64,000 nt of DNA from Spraguea lophii (Eukaryota; Microsporidia; Spragueidae), in contig LDOQ01000071.1 of assembly GCA_001887945.1 (NCBI GenBank), positions 62,001 through 126,000 of the forward strand, read 5' to 3'. Below, one piece after another: positions 9,974 to 21,789 of the stretch (positions within the stretch are counted from its first letter, which is position 1; each line of letters starts with the position of its first letter). The notes beneath the pieces are model-generated. The model did no database searches, was not told the DNA's origin, and saw only the letters and a list, made by a program, of their open reading frames with translations. The position numbers were made by a program, and so were the translations under genes.

Positions 9974-10116
9974 TTATGATGGGAAAAAATTTTTTTAAAA
10001 AAATGATATCTAAAAAAAATATTTATTTATAGAAAATATTTATTTTTTCATTGAAATATTAAATGATTTATGAATATAACACAATATATTATTTTTAAAA
10101 TAATTTTTAATAACTA

Positions 10117-12294
10117 TTATTTTCCATTTATATGGCTATCACTATTATGTTCATCTTTATTTGTTACTTTTATTCTTAACGATTTTTTTGATACAACTGT
10201 TGGCTCAGATTCTATATCGGATTCCATCATTAAATTTTTTGTTAATTGAATTTTTGTACTTGTGGTTTTAATTATATTATCAGAAGAATCGCTATCATAT
10301 TCCATTACCCTTTGTATGTTTAATGGATGTTGGAAATTATTTTCTTGTTCCGTTGTTGCATGATTAAATGCATTTTGTTGGATGATACTTGGATTTATTC
10401 CAGTTTTAAGAGATTCTTGGGGTACGTAGATAAGCGAAGGTTTTATGACAAAATGTGGTTGGAATGGAAGAGGGTTTGATAATGGAGATTCATTTTTATC
10501 CTGTTTTTCATTTTTCTTTTTATCAATATTTTCAATCTTTTCTTTTTTTTGATTGTTATTTTTCAGTATTTCTTTTTTCTTCTCCTCTTTTTCTAATTTC
10601 TTCTTCTTTTTTTCTTTTGCTTTTGCTTCCTTTCTTTTTTTCTTTCCTTCTTCTATTATTTCTTTTCTTGTTTTTTTCTTATTACTCATTTTAGAATCAT
10701 TTTTTGATGCTTTTACATTATTCGTTTCTAATTTATTATTTTCTTTATCATCTCTGATTAATACCATAGGTGGTTGAAAACTTGGCCCGTCTTTCTTATT
10801 ATCATCTTTATCGATGTTATTTTGTTTTGATTCTTTTTTATCATCAGAATGTTTAGAAGCATTACCAAAATTTAATAACATTGGTAATATTGAGTTATTT
10901 ATCTCTTTTTTATTTTTATGTTCGTTATCTTCTACTTGTATAAAACTATTCATTATATCAGATTCTTTATTTTCCTTATTTTCTATTTGTTCTTGAGTAT
11001 CTCCAAGAAAAAATAATTCGGGGAGTGTGTTATTTTTCGCAGTTTTTTCTTCTTGGGGAATATCTTTCGTTGTGAATATAGAATTCATTGGTGGAATGTC
11101 TATTTGATCTTCATAATTAAATTTATCAGAATTCTTATTTTCTGGTGTTTTTAATTTTTTAGAATCCGAGAATAAAGGAAACGATGTGGTTTTGGAATTT
11201 TGTGCTCTTTTCTTTTCTTGATTTTTTTTATCACCGTTAACATTGTTTAACAAATTAGTCTTTTCACCTTTATTTTTATCTAAAGACGTCTTTTTATTTT
11301 CATTCTCAGAAAATTTTAAAAATATATTGGATGGATTTTCTACCTCCTTTTCAAATTTATTAAGTTTGTTTGAATCTTTAAAAAGTCTATTTTCCCTTCG
11401 ATTTTTTTCTTTTCTGTTCATAAGTTCTAAAGCACTAGGAAAAATAAAAGTTTTTTCTTTCTTCTCAGCAATATTTGCTTTTCTTCTTTTATCTTCTTCA
11501 TCAAATACATTCTTAGATTTACTAGCTTTCTTTTTATTTTTGAATATAAATTTATTATTTGGAATTGATTTTGCGTCTTCTTTCTTTTTATCTCCTCCAG
11601 TAATTATAATATTTGATTTCGTTTCGTCATCATTTTTATCTTTCCTCGTATCAAATATAACATTGTTATTATCTTTAATGAGTTTTGGATCATTGTATTC
11701 AATATCCCCATTAGGTTGAGGTGTAAATTCAATTTCCATTTTATCTTTATCATTTGGTAATGCGCCCATAAAAGAAGTCATCATTGTTAATAAATTATTA
11801 AAATGAATTAAATCAAACATTTTCTTAAACAACTCCTCAGGTGGCTCAACATTCTTTTTTTCATTTTCATCCTTAAGTTTATTTTCAGTCACAATATTAA
11901 AATCCATTTCTGGATTATAAACGCGCTCATTATCAGAAATCAATCCGGTAAACTCATCTCTTGGCTTCTGCGCATTATAATTATGTGCAAAATCATTATC
12001 ATACTCATGAGAATAACTTGATTTAAGAGAATCCAATAACCCTTGCTCACTAAAATCCATGTTGTCTCCAACTTTCTCCCTACGTTTTTTTTCCTTTTCC
12101 TCTTCTTTTTCTTTTACCTTATTTATCAAAGCACTCTCCTTATTGTCCATTTTATCAGATAATTTTTGTATTCCTTCATTTACTTCAATAAGGTTACTTT
12201 TACCTTTAGTACCAATATCTATGAATGCAAACACTCCAATAATAGCAATTACACATATACCCATAGTAATATAACTAATTCTTTCTTCTTTCAT
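10117..12294 (-). CDS. Large Lys/Asn/Glu-rich membrane-anchored protein
   Basis: 725 residues from the ATG at 12294, followed by MKEERISYITMGICVIAIIG, a single signal-anchor helix at about residues 8-27. The rest is highly charged and low in complexity, with runs of KKK/EKK, an unusual KEKKKKKLEKEEKKK stretch and a few Pro-rich spots (SNPLPFQPHF). No domain is recognised. No CCC triplet lies close to this ATG; alternatives are the Met 10 codons downstream (12264) or one 33 bp upstream. Possibly an ER or spore-structural protein. Confidence 0.6.
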   Translation of the reverse strand: MKEERISYITMGICVIAIIGVFAFIDIGTKGKSNLIEVNEGIQKLSDKMDNKESALINKVKEKEEEKEKKRREKVGDNMDFSEQGLLDSLKSSYSHEYDNDFAHNYNAQKPRDEFTGLISDNERVYNPEMDFNIVTENKLKDENEKKNVEPPEELFKKMFDLIHFNNLLTMMTSFMGALPNDKDKMEIEFTPQPNGDIEYNDPKLIKDNNNVIFDTRKDKNDDETKSNIIITGGDKKKEDAKSIPNNKFIFKNKKKASKSKNVFDEEDKRRKANIAEKKEKTFIFPSALELMNRKEKNRRENRLFKDSNKLNKFEKEVENPSNIFLKFSENENKKTSLDKNKGEKTNLLNNVNGDKKNQEKKRAQNSKTTSFPLFSDSKKLKTPENKNSDKFNYEDQIDIPPMNSIFTTKDIPQEEKTAKNNTLPELFFLGDTQEQIENKENKESDIMNSFIQVEDNEHKNKKEINNSILPMLLNFGNASKHSDDKKESKQNNIDKDDNKKDGPSFQPPMVLIRDDKENNKLETNNVKASKNDSKMSNKKKTRKEIIEEGKKKRKEAKAKEKKKKKLEKEEKKKEILKNNNQKKEKIENIDKKKNEKQDKNESPLSNPLPFQPHFVIKPSLIYVPQESLKTGINPSIIQQNAFNHATTEQENNFQHPLNIQRVMEYDSDSSDNIIKTTSTKIQLTKNLMMESDIESEPTVVSKKSLRIKVTNKDEHNSDSHINGK

Positions 12295-12887
12295 TACAAA
12301 CAATAACAGAACTATTTTTATACACATTTCTAACCAATGTCAGAGAATTTGATGCCCGTGTATCATAGTTTGATTATTTTAAAACAATGAAAGAAAATTC
12401 TACCAAGAATATAAAATAGCATAATCAATATTTTTTTATAAATAAATTATAAAATAATTTTATTATCAAAATCTATAATTGTTCTATGATAATAAATATT
12501 TTATCATTAATGTTTTATGATTGTTTTAGGATAATAAAAATATCTTATCATTAATATTAATGAATAAATAATTTTAAACAATAAATAAAATATCTTATAA
12601 TATTATTTTATTCTATTCCAATCGGTTTTATTACAATTATTATGGTAAATTATACCTTATGCATAATAACGTAGAAAATAATAAATATTCAATTCTCAAT
12701 AATTTATTATAAAAAATATATTCTATCATAATATTGTGTTATTGATTTATTACCTTATTATTTTATCTTATTTCCAGTTCTATCGTATAATTACTATATT
12801 TTACTATTTTATTGTTCTATCACATTATTATTTCATTTCATTTTCCTATTCTATTATTTCATCATATTTTATTGGTCTATAACCCTA
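12295..12887. other. Divergent intergenic, AT-rich
   Basis: Between the charged membrane protein and the NIF3 gene. It contains degenerate repeats of 'taataaatattttatcattaat' near 12490-12560. Only the CCC at 12885-12887 region before the NIF3 ATG looks functional. Confidence 0.5.
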
Positions 12888-13685
12888 ATGGAAGCAATTG
12901 AAGAATTTTTTAAATATTTTTCTCCTTTAGAAAATAGTCTCTCATGGGATAATGTAGGTCTGTTAATTCCTGGTAGTTCTGATATATCTAATATCCTTCT
13001 AACCATAGATCTTACAGAAGAAGTTCTTAATGAAGCTATACAAAAAAATATAAAATTTATTATTGCGTATCATCCTGTGATATTTAAGCCTTTAAAAAAT
13101 TTTAATGAACATGAGGTGGTTGTAGAATGTATAAGAAATAATATTTCTGTATTTTGTGTTCATACTGCATTGGATAGAAAAATAAATGAATATTTATTAG
13201 GTAAGATACTTAGTGCTGATATCGAAGATATTATACATTTGGATAAACTAAATATTGGTTCTAATGGCATTTCTACGTATACTGAAAAACCAGAAATATT
13301 TTTTAAAGATATGTTTACCTACGCTAAAAATAATACAAAAAGTATAAAAGATATTTTATTAATAATGAAGAAAATGTTTGGTACTTTTAGATATAGTATG
13401 GGTATAAGGGATATTTATGATAGTATAAAAAATAAAATAGTTGTGGCAGTAGGCTCTCCAGGATTAGAACCTTTGGAAAAAGATTCTATTTTGATTACAG
13501 GAGAAATGAGCCATCATAATTTATTATTCTACCGAAGAAAAAATGTTACTGTGATATTAACAGAACATTCCAAAGGAGAAAGGATATATTTACCAGAACT
13601 TAAACAGAAGTTAGAATTATATTTACCAGGTTCTGATATTTATATTTCAGAGTTTGATAAAGATCCTGTTAATTTTCTTCATTAA
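12888..13685 (+). CDS. NIF3-family metal-binding protein
   Basis: Member of the NIF3/DUF34 family (dinuclear metal proteins, biochemical role still uncertain). 265 residues. Metal-ligand stretches are in the right order: IIAYHPVIF (His 62), VHTALD (His 92, Asp 96), and near the C-terminus TEHSKGER (about 225-232). An N-terminal SWDNVGLL motif is also typical. The ATG follows ATAACCCTA. The family's optional middle PII-like insert is absent, giving the short form. Confidence 0.88.
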   Translation: MEAIEEFFKYFSPLENSLSWDNVGLLIPGSSDISNILLTIDLTEEVLNEAIQKNIKFIIAYHPVIFKPLKNFNEHEVVVECIRNNISVFCVHTALDRKINEYLLGKILSADIEDIIHLDKLNIGSNGISTYTEKPEIFFKDMFTYAKNNTKSIKDILLIMKKMFGTFRYSMGIRDIYDSIKNKIVVAVGSPGLEPLEKDSILITGEMSHHNLLFYRRKNVTVILTEHSKGERIYLPELKQKLELYLPGSDIYISEFDKDPVNFLH

Positions 13686-13816
13686 AAAGATTATTTAATA
13701 AAAAATATCTTTTTTCTTAAACAATTATTAAAAAATAATTTATTTAATCTCATATCAGACATTAACTTTTCAGATAATTTTATTACGATTAAAAAATTAT
13801 TTATAAAATAATCCTT

Positions 13817-14038
13817 ATGGAAATTGAATTTGATTCTTCCGTTTCTGATAATTTTGATGATCTTTTAATAAAAGATGGAATTAATTATGATTTAAATTAT
13901 GGTATATCATTATCTTTATCCGAAAAAGAGAAACCTACAGTATTACATCCATTGGAGTTGAAGATAGAAATAGATGAAGAAGTAAAAAAGTTTTTAAATA
14001 GTGAAATAGATATTTTTGATTATTTTATGAAAAAATAA
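13817..14038 (+). CDS. Small acidic protein of unknown function
   Basis: 73 residues, rich in Asp/Glu and Ile, no Cys, ending EIDIFDYFMKK. The ATG is preceded by AATCCTT, the same CCTT-type variant seen before MCM3 (GTCCTTAG). It lies in tandem between NIF3 and MCM3 with 131 and 332 bp spacers. I recognise no family; the middle HPLELKIEIDEEVKKF could form a short beta-helix unit. Possibly genuine. Confidence 0.45.
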   Translation: MEIEFDSSVSDNFDDLLIKDGINYDLNYGISLSLSEKEKPTVLHPLELKIEIDEEVKKFLNSEIDIFDYFMKK

Positions 14039-14370
14039 TTATTCAAAAAAAATAAATTTATAAAATATTAAATATAAACTATACACTTAATTATTGTGTA
14101 TCAAATAAGTATAGGATTTTGTGCTTATTTAATAAAAAGTAGAATCTGTTAACTTCTAAATTAATAATTCTTACAAATATATTTATTAGATAAATTTAAT
14201 TGGTTTTGTTTTATTTAAAAAAAATATTATAAAACAATAATTTAATGTATTTTTCTTTCATAACATAATTAAATAATTTTATATTACAATCAACTGAATA
14301 AATCTGCGTTTTATTCTCTGAAATATTAATTTTATTTTTTTAAATATTTTTTTGTTATTTTTGTCCTTAG
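14039..14370. other. Upstream region of MCM3
   Basis: AT-rich, no gene. The last 40 bp hold T-runs and GTCCTTAG immediately before the MCM3 ATG, the likely core start signal. Confidence 0.5.
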
Positions 14371-16311
14371 ATGGATTACGTCGGAAATTTTAAAGAATAT
14401 ATATCTGGTATTAATATAAACTTAGATGATGAAAGATTGATATTGGATATTAATAAAATACGTTTATTTAATAAAGATTTAGCAAAATCTATTTTGGAAG
14501 AACCATTGACTGTGATTCCATTATTAGAAGAAGAATTGGAAAAAAATTATGCAAAAAAAATATTTATTGGTCTTTCTGGTTGTTTTGGAGAATATTTTTT
14601 ATCTCCACGTAATATATGCACTGAACATTTGGGGAAGATGGTTGTAATAGAAGGAATAATGACTAGTTGTTCATTGGTAAGACCTAAGCTTATGAAGAGT
14701 GTGCATTTTTGTGAGAAAAATAATAATTTTTATGAAAAAGATTATAGGGATAGTACAATGATAACTAAACTACCAATTACAAATTTTTCATATCCTACAA
14801 AAGATGGTGAGGGTAATACTCTTAGAACAGAATATGGTATGAGTAGGTTTTTTGATCACCAGTCTATAATTGTTCAAGAAATGCCCGAGAATTCACCACC
14901 AGGACAGCTTCCAAGATCTTTAGAAGTTATATTGACATATGATTTAGTAGATCAAATAAGACCGGGTGATAGAGTGAGAGTTTATGGAATTTATAAAAGT
15001 TTGAATCATTCTGGAATAAATTTTCCTAAGGCGTTTAAAACTGTAGTAATCGCTAACAATATAGAAAAATTAAATTATGAAGAAAAAATAGAAGTTAGTT
15101 TGGATGAAATACAAAGATTGGGTGCTAATGAAAATGTTGTTGATTTAATTGTAGATTCTATAGCACCATCTATTTTCGGACATAAAGAAATAAAGTTGGC
15201 ATTACTTTTGATGATGGTCGGTGGAAATGAAGTGTTATTTAAGAATGGAGGTAAAATTAGAGGTGATATAAATATTCTGATCATTGGAGATCCATCTACA
15301 GCAAAGAGTCAGCTGTTGAGATATGTTATGAAAATGTCTCCTCTTGTAGTTTCTACTACTGGAAAAGGATCTTCAGGTGTAGGTTTAACTGCAGCAGTAG
15401 TCCAGGATAAAGATACTGGAGAGAAGAGATTGGAAGCCGGTGCTATGGTTCTTGCTGATAGAGGTGTAGTCACTATTGATGAATTTGATAAAATGGATTA
15501 TGGTGATAGAGTGGCTATCCATGAAGTTATGGAACAACAAACAGTTACAATTAGTAAGGCGGGAATACACACAACACTTAATGCTAGATGTTCTGTTCTT
15601 GCAGCAGCAAATCCTATATTTGGACAATATAAACAATTTCTTAAACCACAAGATAATATTAAGCTACCCGAGAGTTTAATGACAAGATTTGATCTTATTT
15701 TCATAACCTTAGACCATTCTGATACGGATTGGGACCGAAAAATCTCTGAGCATATTTTAAAACTTAGGAGTATTGAAGATGAGAATGCACAATTAAATCA
15801 AGATCTTATTAAAGAATTTATAAAATATGCAAAACAATTAAGACCTGTTCTTACTCCTGAAGCAGCTGAAATCATTACCAATTTTTACGTTAGTTTGAGA
15901 CAAAATCAAACAAAAGATCAAATAATCACTATTACGCCCAGAACACTTGAAACTCTTATAAGGTTGAGTACAGCACATGCAAAAGTTAGACTTTCTTTAG
16001 AAGTTAATACTGATGATGCTAAAATGGCTATAGAAGTATTTAATAATACATTTAAGAAAGAAGAAAAGACTGTTAAAAGAATTAAAACAAATGGAAAAGA
16101 AAATATAGAAAATATTATGGTTGTAAAGATAAAAGAAGCCATATTGAAAATTAGAGAAAATGATAAAGCTAATTTTATATCTGTGGATGATTTTATGAGA
16201 GATGAAAATGTAAAGGGATGGAATAAAGAAGAAGTAGAAAAAGTATTACAAGAATTAGATAGACAGGATCTCATTATGTTAAGAGATGGCTTAATAATCT
16301 TTATGGATTAA
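14371..16311 (+). CDS. MCM3: MCM3, subunit of the MCM2-7 replicative helicase
   Basis: Helicase subunit that loads at origins and unwinds DNA in S phase. 646 residues, shorter than the usual 720-970 because the acidic C-terminal tail is mostly missing. MCM3-type N-terminal stretches are present: GLSGCFGE, SLVRPK, then DHQSIIVQEMPE and GQLPRSLEV. Walker A is GDPSTAKSQ (about 306), Walker B VVTIDEFDKM (about 369), sensor NPIFGQY, arginine finger SLMTRFDLIF (about 434). A winged-helix-like end follows. MCM3 rather than MCM5 is favoured by the AKAGIH-like and ARCSVLAAANP text and the N-terminal pattern. Confidence 0.93.
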   Translation: MDYVGNFKEYISGININLDDERLILDINKIRLFNKDLAKSILEEPLTVIPLLEEELEKNYAKKIFIGLSGCFGEYFLSPRNICTEHLGKMVVIEGIMTSCSLVRPKLMKSVHFCEKNNNFYEKDYRDSTMITKLPITNFSYPTKDGEGNTLRTEYGMSRFFDHQSIIVQEMPENSPPGQLPRSLEVILTYDLVDQIRPGDRVRVYGIYKSLNHSGINFPKAFKTVVIANNIEKLNYEEKIEVSLDEIQRLGANENVVDLIVDSIAPSIFGHKEIKLALLLMMVGGNEVLFKNGGKIRGDINILIIGDPSTAKSQLLRYVMKMSPLVVSTTGKGSSGVGLTAAVVQDKDTGEKRLEAGAMVLADRGVVTIDEFDKMDYGDRVAIHEVMEQQTVTISKAGIHTTLNARCSVLAAANPIFGQYKQFLKPQDNIKLPESLMTRFDLIFITLDHSDTDWDRKISEHILKLRSIEDENAQLNQDLIKEFIKYAKQLRPVLTPEAAEIITNFYVSLRQNQTKDQIITITPRTLETLIRLSTAHAKVRLSLEVNTDDAKMAIEVFNNTFKKEEKTVKRIKTNGKENIENIMVVKIKEAILKIRENDKANFISVDDFMRDENVKGWNKEEVEKVLQELDRQDLIMLRDGLIIFMD

Positions 16312-18421
16312 ATTATTTTAAAAATATATTTTTAAAAGTTTTGAACATATTTATTTATTTTTATGATATTTTGATCACATGGAGATTAATTGAATTTTTT
16401 TATATTTTTATAAAAATTAAATATTTGATATACGAAGAAATTTTATCCTGCTTGGAAATTATTTTTTTTCTTTTTTTAAAAATATTTATTTTATAATAAG
16501 ATCTTTATTTCTCTCCACTTGGTTCTTGGACAAATAACAGAATAGAGTATGGGAAAGCAGAGAGTTATTATAAATGGAAATTTTTTAATTTTTAATAATA
16601 TTAATATCAGGATATATAAAAGATTTATGTACTTTTTGATGTAATTGTAACGATTTTAATATTTGTTTTTTACAAAAAATATAACTAATCCAATATAAAT
16701 TATAATTATTTATCTTTTAATATATTTATTAATAAATAATTATATAAGATCAAAATAATTATAATATATTTTGAATGAAGGTTTTATTAAGTTTATAATA
16801 TATTTTAGATATTACTCATATAAATAATAAATGATTTTAAAGTGATATACAATAAATTTTTATCTTTTGAAAAAATATCCATCATTTCTTGTTATGTAAA
16901 ATATTGTATTTGATTTACATGTATGAAATAATAATTTTCTTATAATGATAAAAAGCTATTAAATATTCTTTAAAATGTTTTATCTTCGGAAATAAAATTT
17001 GATAATTTGTGCATGTAAATGTTTAAGATATATTCTATAGAATTATTTCTTAAGTTTTAATAATTTGTATTTTATTTCCAAAAAACGGAAAAAAACATGG
17101 ATAAATTATTAGATATAGTAATTTTTTATTTTTAATGGGGAAAATACAGATCTTATTGTAATACGTTTTGTCTTTTTAACACTTAATCATATAATTATTT
17201 ATAATAAGAAGATAGAATGTAAATATGAATCAGTATCTTTTGAAATGTTTTATTTGTAATCAAATATATATTATATGATTTCTTTCATTTCAAAGTTTTC
17301 TTTTGGTCTTTTTTTGGTGTTTCATCAGGTTAAAATCGTGTATTTGATAAATAATGTTTAGTTCATATATTTTAACATAATAAAAATATTCTTATGGTAT
17401 GAGCAGCTTTCATGGCAAATGCGAATGTTGAAAACTAATAACATAATACTCTTTATTCCGACCCGATTTACTGTTGCGATAAAGACCCTGACTTATATGC
17501 GTTTTGCATTTTATTCATTTTTAATTTTTAATGACAAGATATTTTGAGTTTTTATAATTTATGTTCATGACGAGCAATAGTTCGACGTAATTCTTCTTAC
17601 GTTCATTGGGTACTAATGTATGCTCGTTGCTGTATATTGATTTTCTATAGCTAATATAACATAATATGTGAATTGTTATGCGTTAGATTGTTGTTTTGTT
17701 AACATGTGATAGGTAAACTCCAAAACCTTGTCATTGAATCTTTAAACCAGAAAATTTTACGGAATAAATAAATATTGTATGAATTATTTATTATTATTAT
17801 AAGCTAATGGATATGTAGATACTGTTATAATCGATATTAAGAATAATAATACAAGAAATATCCAAAACTATCTATTATGGTAATATGAATTTTAACCGAA
17901 ATTCCAAATTCATGTGCTAAAACCTTTATTTAGAATATTTTTCAAGATAAAATTATGATGCAAATGGTGAAAACAATGAGAGTTAAGTAGGTAAAGTTGG
18001 AAAAAATACGATCATTGTATATTCCGTGGCTATATCGTGATAAAATCAAAATAATAATGATAGATATAGGCATAATTTATATAATTGTTCGTGATCAAGA
18101 TAATATTATCTAAACAAACATTCTAATATTATATTAAAGTTATAAAATGTCGGCATCATTCATTGTACGTAAATATATAACGTGACACAATTTAAAATAC
18201 AAAGATATTAATAGATCCATGTGTAGATCAGATTATTACAAATATATTATGATCTAAATGACTAATACATTTATTCCATTGTAGATTGTAATATAGCCCA
18301 CCATTCGAGTTATCATCAAAAAGAATTATAATTAATTTTTTTTTGAAAAAGATACACTTAGGTAACAGTTCAATTGAAGAATTTTATTTACGGTATTTTT
18401 TGATTGATTGTAAGAAATCTG
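16312..18421. other. Long gene-free AT-rich stretch
   Basis: About 2.1 kb without a supportable gene. No open frame of 60 codons, no tRNA boxes, no recognisable SINE or Merlin fragment. The patch at about 17400-17720 is a little less AT-rich than its surroundings and may be a worn-out element or gene that I cannot identify. Confidence 0.5.
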
Positions 18422-19138
18422 CTATATATGTTTTATTTCAAATTTTGATGTATAAAAATAAGTAATTGGTTTTAACTCTTTATCTATATTCTTGTTATAA
18501 TCATTTATAGCTTTTTTTAAAAGTTTTTTTTGATGATCATCCATCTTCATACTATTAAGCATATTTGAAAAGATAGGTTCTATGTTTCTATAATTTTTTT
18601 CATATAAGTGAATAATTATACGAAGACTTGTTTCAATTCTATTACTCTTAAAATTCATAGAATTAGAAAATTTTCCCTTAGTGTAATTATCCAAGATAAA
18701 ATTTTTGGCCCAAGTAAGAATCATGCTTTTTGAACGAGTAACCATATTTACAGATCTCGTAAATGTTTTATCACCATCATAATCATCAAAAACATCTTTT
18801 ATAACATATAATATTTTATATGCTATATTTTCAGAGGCCTCTTTATTTGTTAATTTGCGAGCTAAGCCATATCTTAGAAAAAAATTTATTTTATCATATT
18901 CGTTAATATACATTCTATTGGCGACATCAAATGTTATTCGGAAAATATTTATATATTTTTTGGTCAGTTCTTCTATTCGCATGAGAGAAATTTTTTCCCG
19001 AGCCAATGATTTTTTAATACATGACTTTAATTTTTCGTTGTAATTAACGATTTTGTCTTTTTCATTTACAAACAACCTAAGTTTGCTACGTGCAGATAAG
19101 CAATAGCTTAGAAAAAATATCAAAATATTATTGAACAT
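18422..19138 (-). CDS. Secreted protein, paralogue 1 of a lineage family
   Basis: 238 residues with a signal peptide (MFNNILIFFLSYCLS). The rest is alpha-helical and basic. It shares clear blocks with the protein at 20551-21294: EASENIAYKILYVI, LTWAKNFILD, and a C-terminal LKKAINDYNKNID...LKPIT. Both lie on the minus strand, 1.4 kb apart, in otherwise gene-free DNA. No CCC lies just before the ATG, unlike the housekeeping genes. I recognise no domain; a role as a secreted host-interaction protein is inference from the signal peptide and duplication. Confidence 0.68.
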   Translation of the reverse strand: MFNNILIFFLSYCLSARSKLRLFVNEKDKIVNYNEKLKSCIKKSLAREKISLMRIEELTKKYINIFRITFDVANRMYINEYDKINFFLRYGLARKLTNKEASENIAYKILYVIKDVFDDYDGDKTFTRSVNMVTRSKSMILTWAKNFILDNYTKGKFSNSMNFKSNRIETSLRIIIHLYEKNYRNIEPIFSNMLNSMKMDDHQKKLLKKAINDYNKNIDKELKPITYFYTSKFEIKHI

Positions 19139-20550
19139 AAATATAACAAAAAAAATAGTTTATATGGTAATACAATAATTTAACTTTAGAATATTAAAAT
19201 AATAAAATTGTATTATATTTTCAATTTTTTGTTATCGTTTATTTAAATTAATTAACAACTATTTTCAAATAAAATCCGAAAAAAGATAATTATAAAACCC
19301 AAATTCAGTACAGACAATTAACTGTAATCATGGTTTATTAAAATTATAAATGGTTTTATTATATTTATTGTTGTTTATATAAACTCTTTTTGGCTAATGA
19401 TCATTCTAAACATTTTTCTATCTTGAGTTATTTATATGATTTTGGGAAATTGGAAAGGTTAAAAATACGACACTTTTAATATACAAGATTTATTAAACAA
19501 TTTCATATTAATTCTTTAGATGAACTACTCTTAAAATTGAAAGAAATGTTATCATGTGTTCGATAATGGATTATAACACAGGAAAAGAATTTAACATAAT
19601 TAAAAATATCAAATTAGAGAATAAAATGTTTTAATATGGCAAATGCGGGTTTTTTATGATATAAAAACATAGAAAATATATTAGAACATTATGTCTAAGC
19701 TATTACATAAGCATATCTAATAAATAATCAAAGATGCTAGATAATAAAACAATGTGAATGTTAAAGACTATAATTAATAATCACGTGTTTAAATTTATTT
19801 GAAACAAAGATATATATTTTTCATATGGTTTTATTATTTATAATTGCAAAGAAAAAAATATTTAAAATGTGAGCAAAATAAAAATAACGATTTACAATCT
19901 CATTAAATTTATTGAATGAATTAATAAATCTTGAAAATATGGAAAATAAATTTTTAACATTCTTTACCAGTGATAATTTAATGTTATTTTTATTTTATAG
20001 TTCATATTACAAATTTGGAAATATAATGTATCGTAATTTCTTTATTATGGAAAAATATATTTTAATATGACATTTTGATACATTTGACAATTAGTTGCGA
20101 AAATAAAAAAAGTTAGTCAAAGATAAATATTGTTTATAAGTTAACCAGAAATATTTACAATATAATATGATTATGGATAAGCAAATATAAGTGACAAGAA
20201 AAATTCAAACATAGATATTTAAAAAAATAAAGATTACACTTTTTTAAAAGGGAAATCAAATATATAATATATTTGATTTTTCTTGTTTATTTGAGTAAAT
20301 CCTTTAAATAAACATTGGTTATTTTCCACAATAAATATATTTTTTGAAAAGATTGTAATAATCATATAATAAAATCATAGATAAATATTTTATGAATAAC
20401 TAAATGGTTTGAAAATATGTGAATTACTAAAAGAAGTGATTTATCATAAAAAAAATAATTTATAAGTAAAAATGCTTATAATAAAATATAATACATTATT
20501 AAATTATTTGATTTGTAATATCCTATTGAAATACTTTTAAATTAGTTTAA
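19139..20550. other. Gene-free spacer between the two paralogues
   Basis: 1.4 kb of AT-rich DNA with no supported gene. A perfect 13-bp hairpin stem with a single-base spacer lies at 20253-20279. Confidence 0.5.
20253..20279. repeat. 27-bp near-perfect palindrome
   Basis: aaatcaaatatat, one spacer base, then its exact reverse complement. In DNA this AT-rich such palindromes arise by chance fairly often; it is downstream of the gene at 20551-21294 and might act in 3'-end formation. Confidence 0.45.
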
Positions 20551-21294
20551 TTAAAACTGCCATCCATATTTTATAGTACATTCTTTTATATAACATTTAG
20601 TAATTGGTTCTAAAGCAATATCTAAACTATTATTATAATTATTTATAGCCACCTTAAAAAGCCTTTTGTGGTATTCATTCAAATACATACTATTTAAAAA
20701 ATCCGAGAATGTTTTTTCTATAATTTTATATTTTTTGTTATACAATTGTATAATTTCACTAAGAGCAGCTTCTATATAAATATTTTTTAAATCTATCGTA
20801 ATCCTTGGATCATTCTTTTGATAATGATCATGTATAAAATTTTCAACCCAAGTAAGTACAGAACTTCTTGAATGAAACATTTTATATGTACATCTATACC
20901 ATATTTTTTCTTTACCATAGTGCTCGAGTACTTCATTTATAACATATAATATTTTATATGCCATATTTTCTGACGCTTCTTCTTTGCTTAATTCTTTACT
21001 TAAAGTAATTTTTGAAATGCATCTAACTTCGTCATATATTTCATTAAAATGGTATGTGGTAAAATTAAATGTCCTTATAAACATGCCATGATGACTACGA
21101 AGTGCTGAGTGTACTTTACCGAAACATTTATTTTTAGCATTTAGCGTCCTTTTGATAGCTATCACTAAAACTTCGTGGGGAAACAATTCCTTTTCTACAA
21201 TAACATTATTCTCTCCTTCTTTTAAATGAAAATCATTTTCAACACTCGCCAATAAACATAATCCTAGGAAAAATAATAAGCTAGTTTGGAACAT
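20551..21294 (-). CDS. Secreted protein, paralogue 2 of a lineage family
   Basis: 247 residues starting at MFQTSLLFFLGLCLLAS, a signal peptide; I prefer this Met to one 14 codons upstream because the upstream extension would bury the signal. It shares EASENMAYKILYVI, SSVLTWVENFIHDHY and the C-terminal FKVAINNYNNSLD...LEPIT blocks with the gene at 18422-19138. Cys positions differ between the two copies, so disulphides are not conserved. It looks like a tandem duplicate that has diverged strongly. Confidence 0.7.
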   Translation of the reverse strand: MFQTSLLFFLGLCLLASVENDFHLKEGENNVIVEKELFPHEVLVIAIKRTLNAKNKCFGKVHSALRSHHGMFIRTFNFTTYHFNEIYDEVRCISKITLSKELSKEEASENMAYKILYVINEVLEHYGKEKIWYRCTYKMFHSRSSVLTWVENFIHDHYQKNDPRITIDLKNIYIEAALSEIIQLYNKKYKIIEKTFSDFLNSMYLNEYHKRLFKVAINNYNNSLDIALEPITKCYIKECTIKYGWQF

Positions 21295-21617
21295 AAATGC
21301 ATCATTAACAATCCTATTATAATAAAGTAATATCACAAATTTAGAATATTAAACCAATTATATAACTTAAATAATTATACCTTGGTAAAATTCTGTATAT
21401 TTTGTTATTTTGAATGATCATAAAATAAAATCAATAAAAAATAAACAATCCAAAAATACATAAAGAATAAAAATTTAATATAATCGGTATATATTTATTA
21501 TTTCCTTATATGTCAAACATTACAACTATTCTTCCATTCTATTTCAATATTGAAATTTTATTCTATTATTTTATAACATAATTTATATAATACATTTTAT
21601 ATTTAGAAAGGGCTACG
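21295..21617. other. Intergenic between paralogue 2 and a Merlin element
   Basis: AT-rich, no gene or repeat recognised up to the left terminus of the Merlin element. Confidence 0.45.
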
Positions 21618-21789
21618 AGATACCTATATTGTACCGTTTTGAAAGAAATTATTTTTTTTTGGCCTTGTGGTGACAATAAAAAAAATATAAGAAAAGTAAT
21701 AAATTAATAATTTTATTAAAATACACTTCTTTATCTTCATTTCGTAAAAAAAACAACCAACGATAGATAATATTTTAATAATGATGAAT

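Noticed and set aside
16312..18421. Hidden gene in the 2.1-kb gap
   Set aside because: No open frame of useful length, start signal, or transposon motif could be supported by eye.
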